64,000 bases of DNA from Ailanthus altissimus (Eukaryota > Streptophyta > Magnoliopsida > Sapindales > Simaroubaceae). Made by a program: the position numbers and the translations under genes. Location: NCBI GenBank assembly GCA_946807835.1, contig OX327710.1, positions 12,016,501 to 12,080,500 of the forward strand, in the 5' to 3' direction. Shown here piece by piece: positions 22,248-34,884 of the stretch; positions within the stretch are counted from its first letter, which is position 1; each line of letters starts with the position of its first letter. The notes below the pieces were generated by a model. It was not told the origin of the DNA. It did not search any database and saw only the letters and a list, made by a program, of their open reading frames with translations.

Positions 22248-24431
22248 AATTGAGGACTTGATTTGAATTTTGTAAGAAATATTGAGAATTGATGATGATT
22301 ATGTAGATAGCTTGATAAATCATGATGAATTGCAGAATTTTTACTTGATAGTCTCTTGATCCGAAAATTTTATAAATTGTTGTGCTTCGATTCTGGTTTT
22401 TGATTTTGAGACTATGAAACTAGATATGTATAGAATCATTTAAGACTATAAAACTAGACATGTATAGAATCATTTAAGACTTTGAATCGATTGAAAATTG
22501 AAAGAAATTGAATTTTTAGTGAATTTACCAAAATAACTCTAAAATTCTAGAAATTTCCTATGTTAACAGTATGATACAGTGATAAATAATTTTCGATCTG
22601 ATGATCTTAAAAAATTATAAATTTTTGGAATATGATAAAATTATATGTCTAATATGATATATTCAAAGTTGAGAGTTTAGATCAATGTGGTTAAATTGTT
22701 ATAATTTTCTCATTGCAGTATTTGATTAACAGATTTTTAAAGTTATCGAGTAAAATAGTTTTAAAATACTTTTGGTAGTGATTTTGAAGTGAAATATTTA
22801 CCATGGATTGAAACATGTGTCAAGAGTAATTATGTGATAGTTTTATAATTTTTGAGTTAGTTTATGATTTTATAAAATTGGGAGATCGAATACTGTTCAA
22901 TAAATATCTTGATCCTGTCAAGATAATAGTTTGGATTTGATGGTGTTTATCAAATGGACTGTGTAGGAATTATGATATAATATTCATATATAAGAAGGAT
23001 ATATGAGTCAAGAATGATATATTCTGATTTTGGAGTAATTGGACATAATTTGATGTATAAGAAAATTTTGTTAAGTGTAAGTGGTCAGAATGACAGGCTT
23101 TGAGAAATCAAGTAATTAGACCAATTCGATGTGATAAGTGCAATATGTATAATTTTGTAAGCTATTTAAAGAGTTTTGTGTGAATTATGAGGCTTATGAA
23201 AGGATTAATCTCCATTGATAGGGTAAGGAGAATTAAGCCTTGTAGCCGAAAGTGCTAAGAGGTAAATATACTAGACTTTTACTGAAATCACAATAAGCAT
23301 AGTAATTGTCTATGTATGATTTTGTAAATGTGCTTAGAAATATATTTATGTTATGCCAAAGTATATTTGATATGAAATGTGAAAGACATATGTTTATGAA
23401 TATGAGCATTGACATTGAGTATGGACATACATGTGTTTATAAAAGTGAGCTTTCAAAATGAAATGTGTTTAACAAAGAAAGCTTTTGAAGTGAAAAATGT
23501 CAATGAGATAGGTTTTGTATTTTGAGGATGCTTGAACTCACTATTTACTTAGTAGGCACCTTGTGTGATTTGTGGAGCCTTTATGTGTGGCATTTCCTTC
23601 GGGATTGGTATATATTATGTGTTCTGTATGTAGGGAGGATCTTATTGGTACCTAAAGGAAGATTGAGTCATTACATTCGTGTGGTGGAGTATTGGTGCAT
23701 GTGAGAGGACTCACTGATGATCAAGGTGAGGGTTTGGCTCTTACCTTCAGACATGAGCATTATATATGTGTAATTTAAACCTCACTTGTACTATTCCTCT
23801 TATACGGTATATCACATACGAGTGACATTTAGCTCATTATGTGATATATGATATGAAAGTCCTACTGAGTAGTAGTTGAGTGATAGTATTCCTATTATAT
23901 GTTTTGAAAGAATGTGTAAGCGCTTATTTGACATGTGATTTGATAAGATTATGATTTTGATTTATTATAGCATATCATACACATGCATTGTGTACATATA
24001 TGTATTTGTATTTTGATATATGAAAAACTAGTATGCTTACTGAGTTTTATACTCATTATAAATTATGCTGATTTCAGGTAATTAAAGTACATGTGTGCTT
24101 AGCAGATTAACAAGGCTTTTGCTGTCCCTTGAGTTCCCTAAGTTGCTAGGTTGCTAAGTGTTTCATTTGAGGACACATAGTTTAAGATATTTGATTTGTC
24201 TCTATTGAATAAATACTTATGTGTTATTTTATTAGGTGTGGTTGTATTTGGTTTATGTGCTCACCAAGTATAGTCATGGGTTGATTTTGTATTAAACTTA
24301 TTAGCAACTTGATAAGGATTCCTATGTTGAATTCAAGTTTGAAATTTTATGCAATATTAATTATGAGTGCACATTATTGAATGAGTGTAAGTTATGTCAT
24401 GCTTCAGATCTTTTGGGTTTGGGGCATGACA
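22248..24431 (+). mobile_element. Solo gypsy LTR S2 (family G), 3' part
   Basis: This continues the LTR begun at 16488 from the same internal point and ends TTGGGGCATGACA at 24431. Together the two parts give about 2.64 kb, like copy S1. A 60-codon open frame at 23522-23704 is shared by four LTR copies but has no protein features. Confidence 0.85.
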
Positions 24432-25438
24432 ATAATCTTCTTGATGCTCTATGTTGATGACATATTAATAATTGGGAATGATGTCGGTATGTTATAATCA
24501 GTGAAGAGTTATTTGTAAGAACTTCTCTATAAGAGATTTGGGAAAGGCATCCTATATACTAAGTATAAAGCTTTATAGAGATAGAGCTGGGAAGCTGATA
24601 AGACTTTTCTAAATCAGTTCACATCAATAAACATCTAAGAAAAGTATAGTTTTTGTTAACTGTGAGACAATTAACATACTTTTTAGACACGATGTTCATC
24701 TTTTGAGGAGAATGTCTCTTTAAATAGAAGAAGAGTGAGTTAATGTGTCTGACACACAAAATATATCAGCTCTTGAGAGCTTGATGTATGCTATGATGTG
24801 TATGAGACCTGATGTTAGCATGGCTGTAAAAATTATAAGTTGGTACCATTTTGATTTAGGTAACGACCATTTGATGGTAGTCAAACATATCCTGAGGTAC
24901 CTTGAGAGTACAAAAGATAAGTTTCTCATATATGGAGAAAGTGACTTATAAGTAAGAAGATGCATGAAATCAGACTTCTAGTTTGACATAGATGATAGAG
25001 AGTCTACATTTGGGTATGTGTTCATTCTCATTGGTACTAAGTGAGTTGGAATAGTATTAAACTGGGATTCATTGCTGATTCGTTTTAGAAGCAGCAAAAA
25101 AAAAAACAATGTGAATTCGTAAGTTTGTCGCTGGCCTTGGAAGAGTTCCAAGATAAATGAATTATATCCCATAGTTTTTTAAAAGTAATAATGTCGTTGT
25201 ACAGGCCAACGAGCCAAGAGGACATTAGTACTCTAACTATTTTAAGAGGAATCTCACATGACTAGAGGGATCTTAGTCAGGGGAGATGTGTATTTATAAA
25301 AGTGTTCTATAAATAATTTAGCAGATCCACTGTCTAAGGCCATTACTCCAAAAATATTTATAAAACACGTAGAGTTAATATGTATGAGATACCATTGATA
25401 AGGAAAAAATTGTCATATATTTTCTCATGCTTTTATTT
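24432..25438 (+). pseudogene. Copia reverse transcriptase end and RNase H (element C1)
   Basis: The reading resumes with IIFLMLYVDDILIIGNDVG, which holds the YVDD catalytic pair of copia reverse transcriptase. After many stops, 24745-24951 reads SALESLMYAMMCMRPD and KHILRYLESTKDKFLIYG, the conserved region before RNase H. Positions 25000-25400 carry RNase H remnants ending NLADPLSKAI and IFIKHVELICMRYH. The order is that of a Ty1/copia pol 3' end. An Athila-like LTR separates it from the polypurine tract and 3' LTR at 26818-29011. Confidence 0.85.
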
Positions 25439-26797
25439 TGATATTTTATTATTTTATAAGAATAGATGGCTATTTATGTGCTTTATTGTTAATTGTAGGG
25501 ACTTGAACGAAATTTAAAGAAGTCCATCGCCCCAGCGCTAAGAAGTCCATCGCCCCAGCGCTAAGAAGTCCATCGCCCCAGCGCTGGAATAGTGATCGAA
25601 ATTAGAAAAATGACTTGTTTAAGTCGCGTCTAGAGTTCCAACGCCGAAGAGTCACCACGCCAGCAACGCTCCAGCGCTCTAGCGCCAAGATCCCACCGCT
25701 CCAGCGGTGATAGCTTTTTCACGCGTCGCCCCAGCGACAACTTCATAGCGCGCCAGCGGTAGCGCGAATCCTAGTGCGACCAGAATTAGGTTTTTCAAGT
25801 TTAAATCAAACCCTATAAAAGGCCACTCGACCCCAGACGTAAAGGAGACACAACTTAGGGCTCTTTGAGCCACACACATTGAATGAGAGCAATTTTTAGA
25901 GAGAGAAATAAGTGCACTTCAAGGAAGTAAGAGATTATTGACGAATCTTTGGCGTATCAACCAACTGCGAATTGACGTCTATATTGGTTTGCTTTGGGTT
26001 GTATCATGTTTATTTTATTTTTCAGCCATAATTCTCTTGTTATCATGAGCTAAATTTATTTTCTAGGGTTTTTACTTAAACTCAATATGTGAGCTTAATT
26101 GTTGGATCTTTTTAATATTTATTTGAACTCAATTCTTATTATTCAAATTATTTGTTCTTAATGCTTCATTATATCTGATCAATATTGTGATTGCTTTAGT
26201 AATACTTTGATAAACTTGGAAGAGGCATCATTGTATTTAGACCTAGATAATTTGAAGTATGATTGTAGAGTAACATTCAATGTTGTATATGCAAGTTTCG
26301 AATTAGGATAGGAATATACCTAATTGGCATGTATGGTCAATAAGAGTTATTCTTAATGAATCTTTATTTATTACAAGTACCATAGGAATATAGGTATTTG
26401 ATAAATTAAGATATACTTGCATGACCTTGGAAGAGGCTTGTGAATACATTAGTGTCTTGAACAATAATAAGAATTGAGGGATATAAATATTAAAATGATT
26501 AATCTTTAGAAACCATATTGAAGGATAGTAATTAACCCTAGGCTTTTTCTATATTGCTATTTTCTTATTTTAATTAAGTTGTCTCATTTATTTTCTGCAC
26601 TTTTATTTTATTCAAATTTATTACAAAATTAAGATTTGATTTTTCTGAATAATTATAAAAAAGATATAATTTTAGTACTTAGTAAGAAAATAAAAATTAT
26701 CCTTGTGGGTTCGATAACCGACTTTATAAGTCCCTTTATTACTTGTTACGATAGCGTATACTTACGCTTAATTTTAAGATATAGAAATATCGCATCA
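25439..26797 (+). mobile_element. Athila-like gypsy LTR (solo), in copia C1
   Basis: The 3' end carries CCTTGTGGGTTCGATAACCG and TTATTACTTGTTACGATAGC, a pattern typical of the ends of Athila-type LTRs, and terminates near CGCATCA. The start is less certain (about 25439-25495). No coding region adjoins it, and it separates copia RNase H from the copia PPT. No clean target duplication was found. A related LTR lies in reverse at 31408-32806. Confidence 0.55.
25516..25584 (+). repeat. Three tandem 23 bp GC-rich units
   Basis: The unit AAGAAGTCCATCGCCCCAGC plus GCT occurs three times in a row, with further looser CCAGCG-type motifs to 25760. It lies inside the Athila-like LTR. Confidence 0.85.
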
Positions 26798-26817
26798 ACC
26801 ATCAGGAATGACACTAG

Positions 26818-26831
26818 AGCAAGTGAGAGAT
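26818..26831 (+). other. Copia C1 polypurine tract
   Basis: GCAAGTGAGAGAT lies directly before the 3' LTR start at 26832. This matches the usual copia plus-strand priming site AAGTGGGAGAT. Confidence 0.7.
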
Positions 26832-28468
26832 TGTTATGGTTGGTGCTTACGTGTTATCTCTCAATGTACATATACTTATTATTTATACAAGTGTACATTT
26901 CTATTAAATTGCTAATGCCATTTATATGGTACCATCCAATGTAACATTACAGATAATATATGATTTAAAAGAGCTCAGATCTAATCTAAAAAGAGTTTAG
27001 ATCAAGACTTAAAGTTGGCTATGCTGAGAAATATAAATGCTAAGAATTAGCACAGTTAAGTGTTAGTTGATTATAATATTCAGTGAAGATCCAAGAGTTG
27101 GAGTATTGTTTGTAATGGGACATAGACATGAGAATATACTAGTAATTGCAAAGTTGCAAGAGTTGCAATCAGGTGCTAAGAAATACTAGTTGCGCAAGTA
27201 TGTTCTCGAATATTATCCATAATTTATTTCTGTCGAATATCGGTCTGTTGGTGGATACCTTTATATAGATTAATATATGTTGCACCTATAAGGTATAGAT
27301 GGTTATTCCTAGCCGATCATGAGCTTGGAGCTCGTATTGACATATGGGTATCAAGTTACGACTAGATATGGGACAGACTTATGAGGACCTCCGATAGACA
27401 TCCTATGTAAGCCGTTAATGGAGGGTCCTCTCGAATTGAGTTGTATATGTGGTCCTTTAACCTAGTACCACGGTAAGCTTGTAAGTGATCCACCATACTT
27501 TGGTTCTACGCATATCACAGACCTTTCATGGTGTGATTGCTAGGTGTCGCTGGGTATGATCTGATGTTTATGGAGTCCGGTGTATACAGATATGGAATCC
27601 GTTAGCTTGCATAGGGAGTTAGATATCCAGATGCTTCGAGACTGTATCTCAAAAAGGCTTGTGGCCACAAGCAATTAATTCCGAAAAAGAGTTCTCGTCA
27701 GGGTTGAACAATATGATAAAGGTGAACAATATGATAAAGAAGTTTGAACATATTGTCCAGTGAGATACAAGTATGGAGATAGGATATGGATACGCACATG
27801 GGGATCTGACGGTGATAATCTATATCTTTGCACATCCATGATATCATGACAGAATGACTATACATATGCGTTGTGACCTCAGCTTGTATGGTTCAACTTG
27901 CTGATTTGTAATATCCGTAACGTGTGCGTGAGGCATTGTTCACGGACTCATGGAATAATTTCATTTGACGAATCGGGCGTGGACCTAAGGAGTCTCAGAT
28001 ATGGAGTGTACTCGTTGTACACTAGGGCAGCGTACCAAATTGAATTGTTAGTCTAGTAATATCCAGTACTACCATGAGAATACGCACGTGTCTGTATTTA
28101 AGTGTTAAATATAATAATTAGTTAATAATTGTTGTTTATTAATTATATCATGACACGTAGCGTATTATGGACCGTCGATTGAGTTTACCAAAGTGTGTGG
28201 TAAGTGGGACCTATTAAGGGTATACTTGGTAATTATTCAAAAGGGGCAAAATAATAATTCCACACTTTGATAATTGTTAAATAATAAAAAATATCTTATT
28301 AAAATATTTTATTTTATAATATTATATTATTTAATAATATTTTATATATTAATGTATGTTAGTTATCGTGTATTAATATATATAATATTATTTTATTATT
28401 AAAGTTAGATTTGGTGGTGAGGTCTTGTAATTTTATTATTATAATATTATTATTTTAATATAATTTAG

Positions 28469-28500
<32 letters not shown>

Positions 28501-29011
28501 TTGGAATGTTTGAAGCTGAGATGATTTGCTTTATTTTGTGTTGTCGTCTTTGAAATTAAAAGGAAAAATATTAGTTTCAAAGGGTGGATGGCCATGTATT
28601 AAGCAACAAAGAATTTGATCTAAATTTTGAGTTAATTTCAAGTGTTAAAATTAATTTTTTTGCTTGATTTTATTAGCTATCAGTTACAACAACATAAGAA
28701 TTTATTTTATTGGTCAAAGAGTTGATCAAGGGAAAAATAAATTCAAAAGGTTTAATTGTTAAATTCAGTACTAAATTTGGAGCTGTTGTTCTAGTTTATC
28801 AAACCCACCAAGTTGGTGACTAGAACTGTCAACGGTTAGTTTCCATGCGGACTCCTAGAATACACGTGTAAAATGTTACACGTTTTAGTAATTTCTCAAC
28901 TTTACACTTTGTATAATAATTTGATTAATATATAATTTTATGTGTTTATTGTATGGTTTTTATTATTTTGCTGCACCAAATATGTATGTGATACATATTG
29001 TATATAATTAA
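26832..29011 (+). mobile_element. Copia C1, 3' LTR (family R)
   Basis: It starts TGTTATGGTTGGTGC after the polypurine tract and matches the 5' LTR remnant at 15107-16035 and, in its second half, copy A at 11516-12640. The end is placed near 29011 by comparison with copy A and by where antisense ORF coding resumes, so it is approximate. It contains a compound TA/TG microsatellite at 28469-28500. A 20 bp stretch near 27715 (GAACAATATGATAAAG) is duplicated in tandem. Confidence 0.7.
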
Positions 29012-29089
29012 CACTGTTGCACATGCATACACCCACATATAAATGATCTCCAATAACAACATCTTTAGTGATATAGAAGCAACAGACTG

Positions 29090-30664
29090 AACTGGGATCA
29101 ACCTCGATCGGTTTCAAGACTACGGAAACCTCGATCAGGTGTAGAAATTTTGACAGAAGGATCAAACACCTTCCGTCTCTTCGAAATAGGGGTAACATTT
29201 GGTCTAAAACCCTTAGGTACACTTTCAAACACTTTCATTTTCTTCTTAGGTGTTCTTTTTTTCTTAGCCCTCATTCATAGGAATTTAGATAGCACATTAG
29301 GAAGGTAGTTCATAAAGGATTAAAGATCTATAACTGGCAAGAATTAACTCATCAAATCATAAAACTTGAAATGTTGACATACTTTTCTTTTATGGAGCCG
29401 TACTAACTAGAGGAGTAAGAGGCGCTTCCACGAAAGTGAGAATGTCAACGACTGCATCAGCAACACTCATTCTCAGTGAAGGAGTGTGAGGGAAGGGCCT
29501 AGAAGAACCAACGACAATAGGGTCAATAGCTAAAGGACTAGGCTTAGAAGTTCCAGTGAGAGCAGAAGTAAAAGCTTCATGAACTACAACAGAAAGACTG
29601 ACTTAACTCCCAAACCTCTCACTTACACCAGTGTTTCCAGGGAAACAATTAGGGTTAACTTCACAAGAGACAAAATTATAAGAAAAATAAATAATTTTAC
29701 CTTCAAGGAATACTCGCACGACCGTAACACTAACAGCTACAAAGAAAAGATCAAAAGTCGGAAAATTATAAAGGAAGCAAACTTATAAAAATAGAACAAA
29801 ATTGAAGCTCACTTATATCAAGAAAAAACCCTTTATATGTAAAGCAACCATAAAGCCCTAACCAATATCTCCTTTAGAACCCGAAGGAAATATGACCCTA
29901 TCAGGAAGGAACTAACATATTCGAACATTTGCATTATAAGAAGTGATGTCAAAAGTAGTAGAGGCTTTTAAACCCCAGAGCATGAAATTTGAAAAGTCAA
30001 AGTTAAAAGCCAAGCCCCTTTTTCATTGTCAAAGGACACGAGAGGTGATGCACCCTAGGAAGATAAGCATACTTTAAAAGTAGGTTAGAACGACTAAGAT
30101 GATGGTGGAAGTGTTGTTTCTTCTAAAAATACTTCTTTAAAAACCTCTCCCTCACTGGGTTGGAAGAAAGTGTAGGAGTAGTCCAATTATCTAAGTATCA
30201 AAAACTCATTTGCACACCGTAAAGAAGCCCGAGGTTCCTCAATTCCTTACTAACTATAATAGGGTTCCTATCGAAGCTGGTCTTCTTATCCTCAAAGCCC
30301 TGCATTAGCCTCATCCTAACCTTGGGAGCTCAATTATAATTGATTTTTGCGAACATTAAGTTGTAGCTCAAGAAGATATCATAAAGAGTAAGGGCATAAG
30401 AGAATGCATCATATGGTTCAAAAGAGAAATTTCATAAATTAGGTGGAATATGTTAGGGTGTATCTGCAAAGGGAAAAGTTTGATCACATCTAAAAATTCT
30501 AAAATTATTTGTAGGTTAGGGAATCTAAAACACTCTAAATGTTTATGAAATAAAGGAATCTCTTCGGGCCTTACCTTTATTAAATTGTGACGCTTTTAAA
30601 CAGTAGGGAGTAGGCAGATATGCACATCCCCTAGAATGTATTAGGCCAACTTAATCTTATCCAT
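29090..30664 (-). pseudogene. Antisense ORF of Tat-type element T1 (aORF1), N-terminal exons
   Basis: On the minus strand the ATG at 30664-30662 begins MDKIKLA, then YILGDVHICLLPT. RPEEIPLFHKHLECFRFPNL and a poorly conserved globular region follow. This resembles the N-terminal region of the plant family Pfam calls putative gypsy type transposon (PF04195). Positions 29270-29100 encode a Lys/Arg-rich segment (MRAKKKRTPKKKMKVFESVP). The C-terminal exons lie beyond the copia insertion at 13282-15106. aORF2 starts with the same MD-IK-A-YIL-DV-I pattern. An A/T-rich TATA-like CTATAAAAAAG is present about 70 bp upstream. Stops and frame breaks are present. The role is unknown. Confidence 0.55.
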
Positions 30665-31024
30665 GGTAAAACTATATAAGCCTAATACTATTTTTTCTTT
30701 ACTAGATATTAACTGATGAAAAGAAGAAAGGAATCTTTTTTATAGTAGAAAGCTTGAGCAAGAATGGAAAGCAAGGAGCCATAATTTTCAAATTCCAAAA
30801 ATAACAAGTGAAGTGAATGAACAAAAATAAGATGATTATAGGAAGTAATAATCACACAGATTCCCCGAAACTAAAACAAGAAAGTAAACAAACTTGCTAG
30901 GAAGCAGCGGCAGTGAAAAACAGTAAACAGAGAATGGTCGTACTCATTATGAGAGATAAATGACCATGGAAGACGATACCACACCATCAAAGGACACTAG
31001 TATAAGAAAATTAATGGAAATCAC
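30665..31024. other. Spacer between aORF1 and the T2 pol relic
   Basis: The first 60-100 bp resemble the region upstream of aORF2 (CTATATAA-type sequence before the ATG). No LTR is seen between the two Tat-type copies, which would be expected for two complete neighbours. Confidence 0.35.
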
Positions 31025-31407
31025 AGATTTCACAAACTAGATGACACCATATGTTAATTTCTTGTAAGATAGGAAGCTACCTCTAGACAAAAAAAGGCGT
31101 TAGGAACCTCAAAAGTAAAGCGAGAAGGTTTCACACTCATGGAGGGTGAATTATACAGAAGATCATTTTTTAAAATATACATGCAATGCATTACTAAAGA
31201 TGAATGGAGGAAGATAATATAAGAGGTACATGGGGGAGCATACAGGAACTACTTTAATAAGAAGACTCTCACCTATAAAATCCTACACAAAGGTACTATT
31301 GGTCTACCTTTCAACAAGATGCCTAGGATTGCATAAAGAAGTGCAAAACGTGCTACAAACACACCACATTCATGCACCATTGTTCGTGAAATTATACACA
31401 AATGAAT
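31025..31407 (+). pseudogene. Tat-type element T2: RNase H-integrase linker and integrase zinc finger
   Basis: Translation across frames gives LMEGELYRRSFFKIYMQCIT-like sequence, then a piece resembling EVHEG-CG-H and a KILHKGTIGLPF segment. This is the usual Tat order: L-DG-LYRRS--GPLL-C, then EVHEG-CG-H-G, then L-YWPT. The HHCC zinc-finger region is heavily mutated. It is cut by an LTR at 31408 and continues at 32807. Confidence 0.65.
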
Positions 31408-32806
31408 TGTAACCGCAAGTGCACGAGTCGTAATCAAGTAATAAAATAATGAGTAAGTATGGTTCTCACAAGGATTGGTATCCTAAATTAATGCTAAGTA
31501 CTATGGTGTTGACAACTTAACTTTATCTAGGCTAAATTAAAGACTAAGTTGAATTATGAAATTAAAGATACTTAAACTAAATAATTTGATAAATTAAAAA
31601 TGTAAGAGTTCTATGGTAATGGGTTCTAGGGACTTAATTTTTCTCAATTGTTTCAATGCTTTTTATCATTATTAATTAATAACCAATTTTATGCATTCAT
31701 TAATAAAGGGTGTACGACTAATCTCATTACTTCTCTCGAGTGTCGAATGAGACCCTATACATATATACAACTAAGTTGATATCCCTATATAACCCATTAT
31801 ACATACATGCATTAAGCTATCCTTAAATGATTACACTAAGTCTATTATTAGTCTTCCAACTCAATAAACTCAAAGTTATGCTTTTTAAAACTAACATAAG
31901 GATTAAAATTTCTCAAGTACATAATCTAAATATTTAAACATCTAATCATTTTCCAATCAAATTAGAAGCATTAAGCACATAAAAAGTATAAATGAATAAA
32001 TATATAATAGTCATTAATCACTTAACAATATTAACACATAGTGTTCAATAGAGTTTCATCAAGCCCCAAAATAAATCATCTAGCTATTCATAGTGAAATA
32101 TTCAAGTACATCAATCCAAATTTTCATAAAAGTAATTATGTTCAAAATAACACAAATCACAATTAAAAACTTAAAATAAATGTAAATGAAGTGGAGAGAA
32201 AGAAGGAACTAGTTAGAGAAATCTTGGGAAACTTTCAATCTTCAATGATCTTGTCAAAATTCAAGCTTCAATATGTGTCTCTCAATAAAATTCTTTATTT
32301 CTCTCACTAAAATCTTTTGTTTCTCTCTTCATTTCGTGTTCACATCCCTTTAAATAAGGCCTTTAGTATTATATTTATAGGTCCTTCAAAAAATGCCCCT
32401 CTTAAAATTAGGTCCCAAGTCCCAAAAATGGTCCACCATAGCGGCGCCGCGGCACCAAAAGAGTTGGCCCCACGGTGCCATCAATCTCTTGAATTGGGAC
32501 CGCGGCCTCAAGCTTCTGCCTAGTAAGGTCGCAACCTCAGAAAAGTTGAGGCCGTAACCTCAACATGTAGAATTTGAAGTCTTTATTGTCTTAGGGTTGC
32601 GGCTTGGGTTTTCGATACTGTGGCTTGAAGGCTTGTAAAATGGCTTCCTTGCCCTTCGTTTCATCAAATTTTGATCTCCTTTATGCTCCAATTAGGTAAA
32701 ACCTAAAAAATAATCAATGCATGCATAAATGGCCATATTTTAATACTTAAAGCGAGCAAATATCAAATTAGTAAGGTATTAATTAATGTATAAAATGTGC
32801 TTATCA
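31408..32806 (-). mobile_element. Athila-like gypsy LTR (solo), in the T2 integrase
   Basis: On the minus strand it starts TGATAAGCACATTTTATACA and ends with GCACTTGCGGTTACA, a start and end pattern typical of Athila-type LTRs. Its length is 1.4 kb, and no internal region adjoins it. It contains a GC-rich patch at 32440-32560. No matching target duplication is visible (TGAAT on the left, ACCTT on the right), so its edges or flanks have changed. Confidence 0.65.
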
Positions 32807-33665
32807 ACCTTCTGGTTGGGGACCTAAATGTCGTCACTAGCTCATGGCCCTTTGCTCAGTAGGGGATGGACATCATGGGTCTACTGCTTATAGTAACAAG
32901 CAGGAAGTGATTACTTCTCCTAGCAATCGATTATTTCACAAAATGTGTGGAAATCGAAGTTTATAGAAATATAAATGGACTAATATTGTGACTAGATATG
33001 GGATGCCACATATATTAGTTTCAGATAACAAGAAGTAATTCATAGCATGATTGTGACAACCTTCTGTAGTAAGTACAAAATCTAACAAAAATTCTCCTCC
33101 CTCAACTACCTACAAGGCAACACTCTCAATAATTATCAATATAACCATTTTTACAATCCTAAGACAAATACTAAAATGAAATAATGGGAAGTGGTTAGAA
33201 GAACTCCCAAGGATTCTCTAGGCCTACAAGATGACAAAAAATAAATCAACCGAGTACACCCCATACGCACTAGTATACAAATTGAAAGCAATACTTCCCA
33301 TAGAAGTATTCATTCTTACCTTATGAACAAAACTAGTAAGATTGAAATTGAATGATGAAGCTCTCTCAACAGAAAAATACCTACTAATGAAGCCTGCGAT
33401 GTCACTATAATCTATGTTGAAATTTACAAAGGAAAGATGAAAAGATAGAATAATAAAAAAGTAAAGAGGAAAGAGCTTAATGAAGGAGACATAGTGATAC
33501 GAGAAGTACTCGACATAAATAATAAATAGAATGCTATGAAGATAGTAAAGACATGAGAAGGACTATACAAAATTACAAAAATCCTAGGTAGAGTAGCATT
33601 TATTTTACAAACCATGAAAAGGGAGCCCATTCTAACCTATGGGAACATTTTCAAATTCAAAAGTT
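32807..33665 (+). pseudogene. Tat-type element T2: integrase core and C-terminal domain
   Basis: The first part reads WPFAQ-GMDIMGLL, LLAIDYFTK-VE and TRYGMPHILVSDN with frame breaks, so both the first core Asp (GMDI) and the second (SDN) regions are present. Positions 33180-33660 read WLEELPRIL-AY, a degraded middle, and then LYKITKILGRVAFIL and MKREPILTYGNIFKFK, which is the GPY/F-type end of Tat integrase. The order fits a Tat/Ogre-type Ty3/gypsy element. A stretch between the core and WLEELP is missing or unrecognisable. Downstream come the tandem repeat (33770) and antisense ORF aORF2. Confidence 0.75.
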
Positions 33666-33769
33666 CTATATATAAGCACATCTCCAATTTTCTATTCAAA
33701 GAATTATTTAAGTTATATTAATGAGGCACTTTTCAATATGCAATCCATAAATGATTGAAAGTTACCTCT

Positions 33770-34365
33770 TCTAGAAAAGGTCGTGTAACTATAGGCCACA
33801 TAATATTAGAAAATATGTGAGCAAAGAAATTCAAAAAATATATTCCCGTGGAAAGGATGTTTACCTATAAGCCACATAACCTCGAAAAGGAAACACACTT
33901 AAAATCTCAAATGTCGTCTTCCTTTGGAAAGGTTGTGCACTTATAGGCCACCTAATCTTGAAAAGATCGTATGCTCAGAACTCTAAATGCCATATTCCCT
34001 TGAAAGGGTCACATGCCCATATGCTACCTAACCATGAGAAGATTATGTACTCAAAACTTCAAAAAACACATTCCCTTGGAAAGGTCGTATTTTATAGGCC
34101 ATAAACCCTAGAAAAATCACGGGCACAAAATTTCAAAAGCCACATTCTCTTGGAAGGGACTGGTTCTATAGGCCATCTAAACTTGAGAAAACCATGCATT
34201 CAGAATTTTAAAAACTCACTCTCCTTCCCTTTAAGCCACATGACTTCAAGGAGATCATGTATTCAAAGATTCGAAACCAACTTCTTTTGGCTCGACCATA
34301 GGTCATATAACTTTATGAAATTCATACACATAATTTCAAATATCAAATCTTAGCAAAACACCCTA
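33770..34365 (+). repeat. Tandem ~65-70 bp repeat of Tat-type element T2
   Basis: Eight or so diverged units carry a TATAGGCCACCTAA-type core followed by CTTGAAAAGATCGTATGCTC-like and CATTCCCTTGGAAAGG-like parts. It is the same repeat as at 11068-11515 and 12645-12860 and holds the same position, after the integrase end and before the antisense ORF. Confidence 0.8.
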
Positions 34366-34884
34366 CATCGCCACTTCGGAAGCCCAACATATGTAAAAAT
34401 AAAAAGACATCATCCAGAATAACTCAAAGAACTAGATTACCTCAGAAAAGTCATAATAAAGATAAAATCATACAACAATAAGCCCTTCCAAAAAATCAAA
34501 AAAATCTAAAATCACTTCCATTTTTAGTCTTTTGAATCTTGATAGACAATTTACAAAAGTCAAAACACAACATAGAGATGGACGGATGAAGAAAGCCTTA
34601 GAATTCAAAAAACAAAAGGGTCATATAGAGAAGTATGACCTATTTATTCCTTTGCTTCCAATTTATATTAACTATAGTACTCATACTTAGAATATTCATT
34701 AACGAAAATGAGAAGACCTTTATTTCCATCACATGACAACTCTATACAAGTTCTTCCACAAAAGATTAAAGAGGGAAAGATGTTCCAAATATCATTTTTT
34801 AAACTTTGTTCTAGAAACAAACATCATAATATAACCTCATACTTAGAAATAGTCAATAAAAAGGAATTGATAAGATGAACACTC
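34366..34884. other. Spacer without recognised features
   Basis: AT-rich DNA, no gene supported. On the minus strand it would be downstream of the aORF2 stop. Confidence 0.3.
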
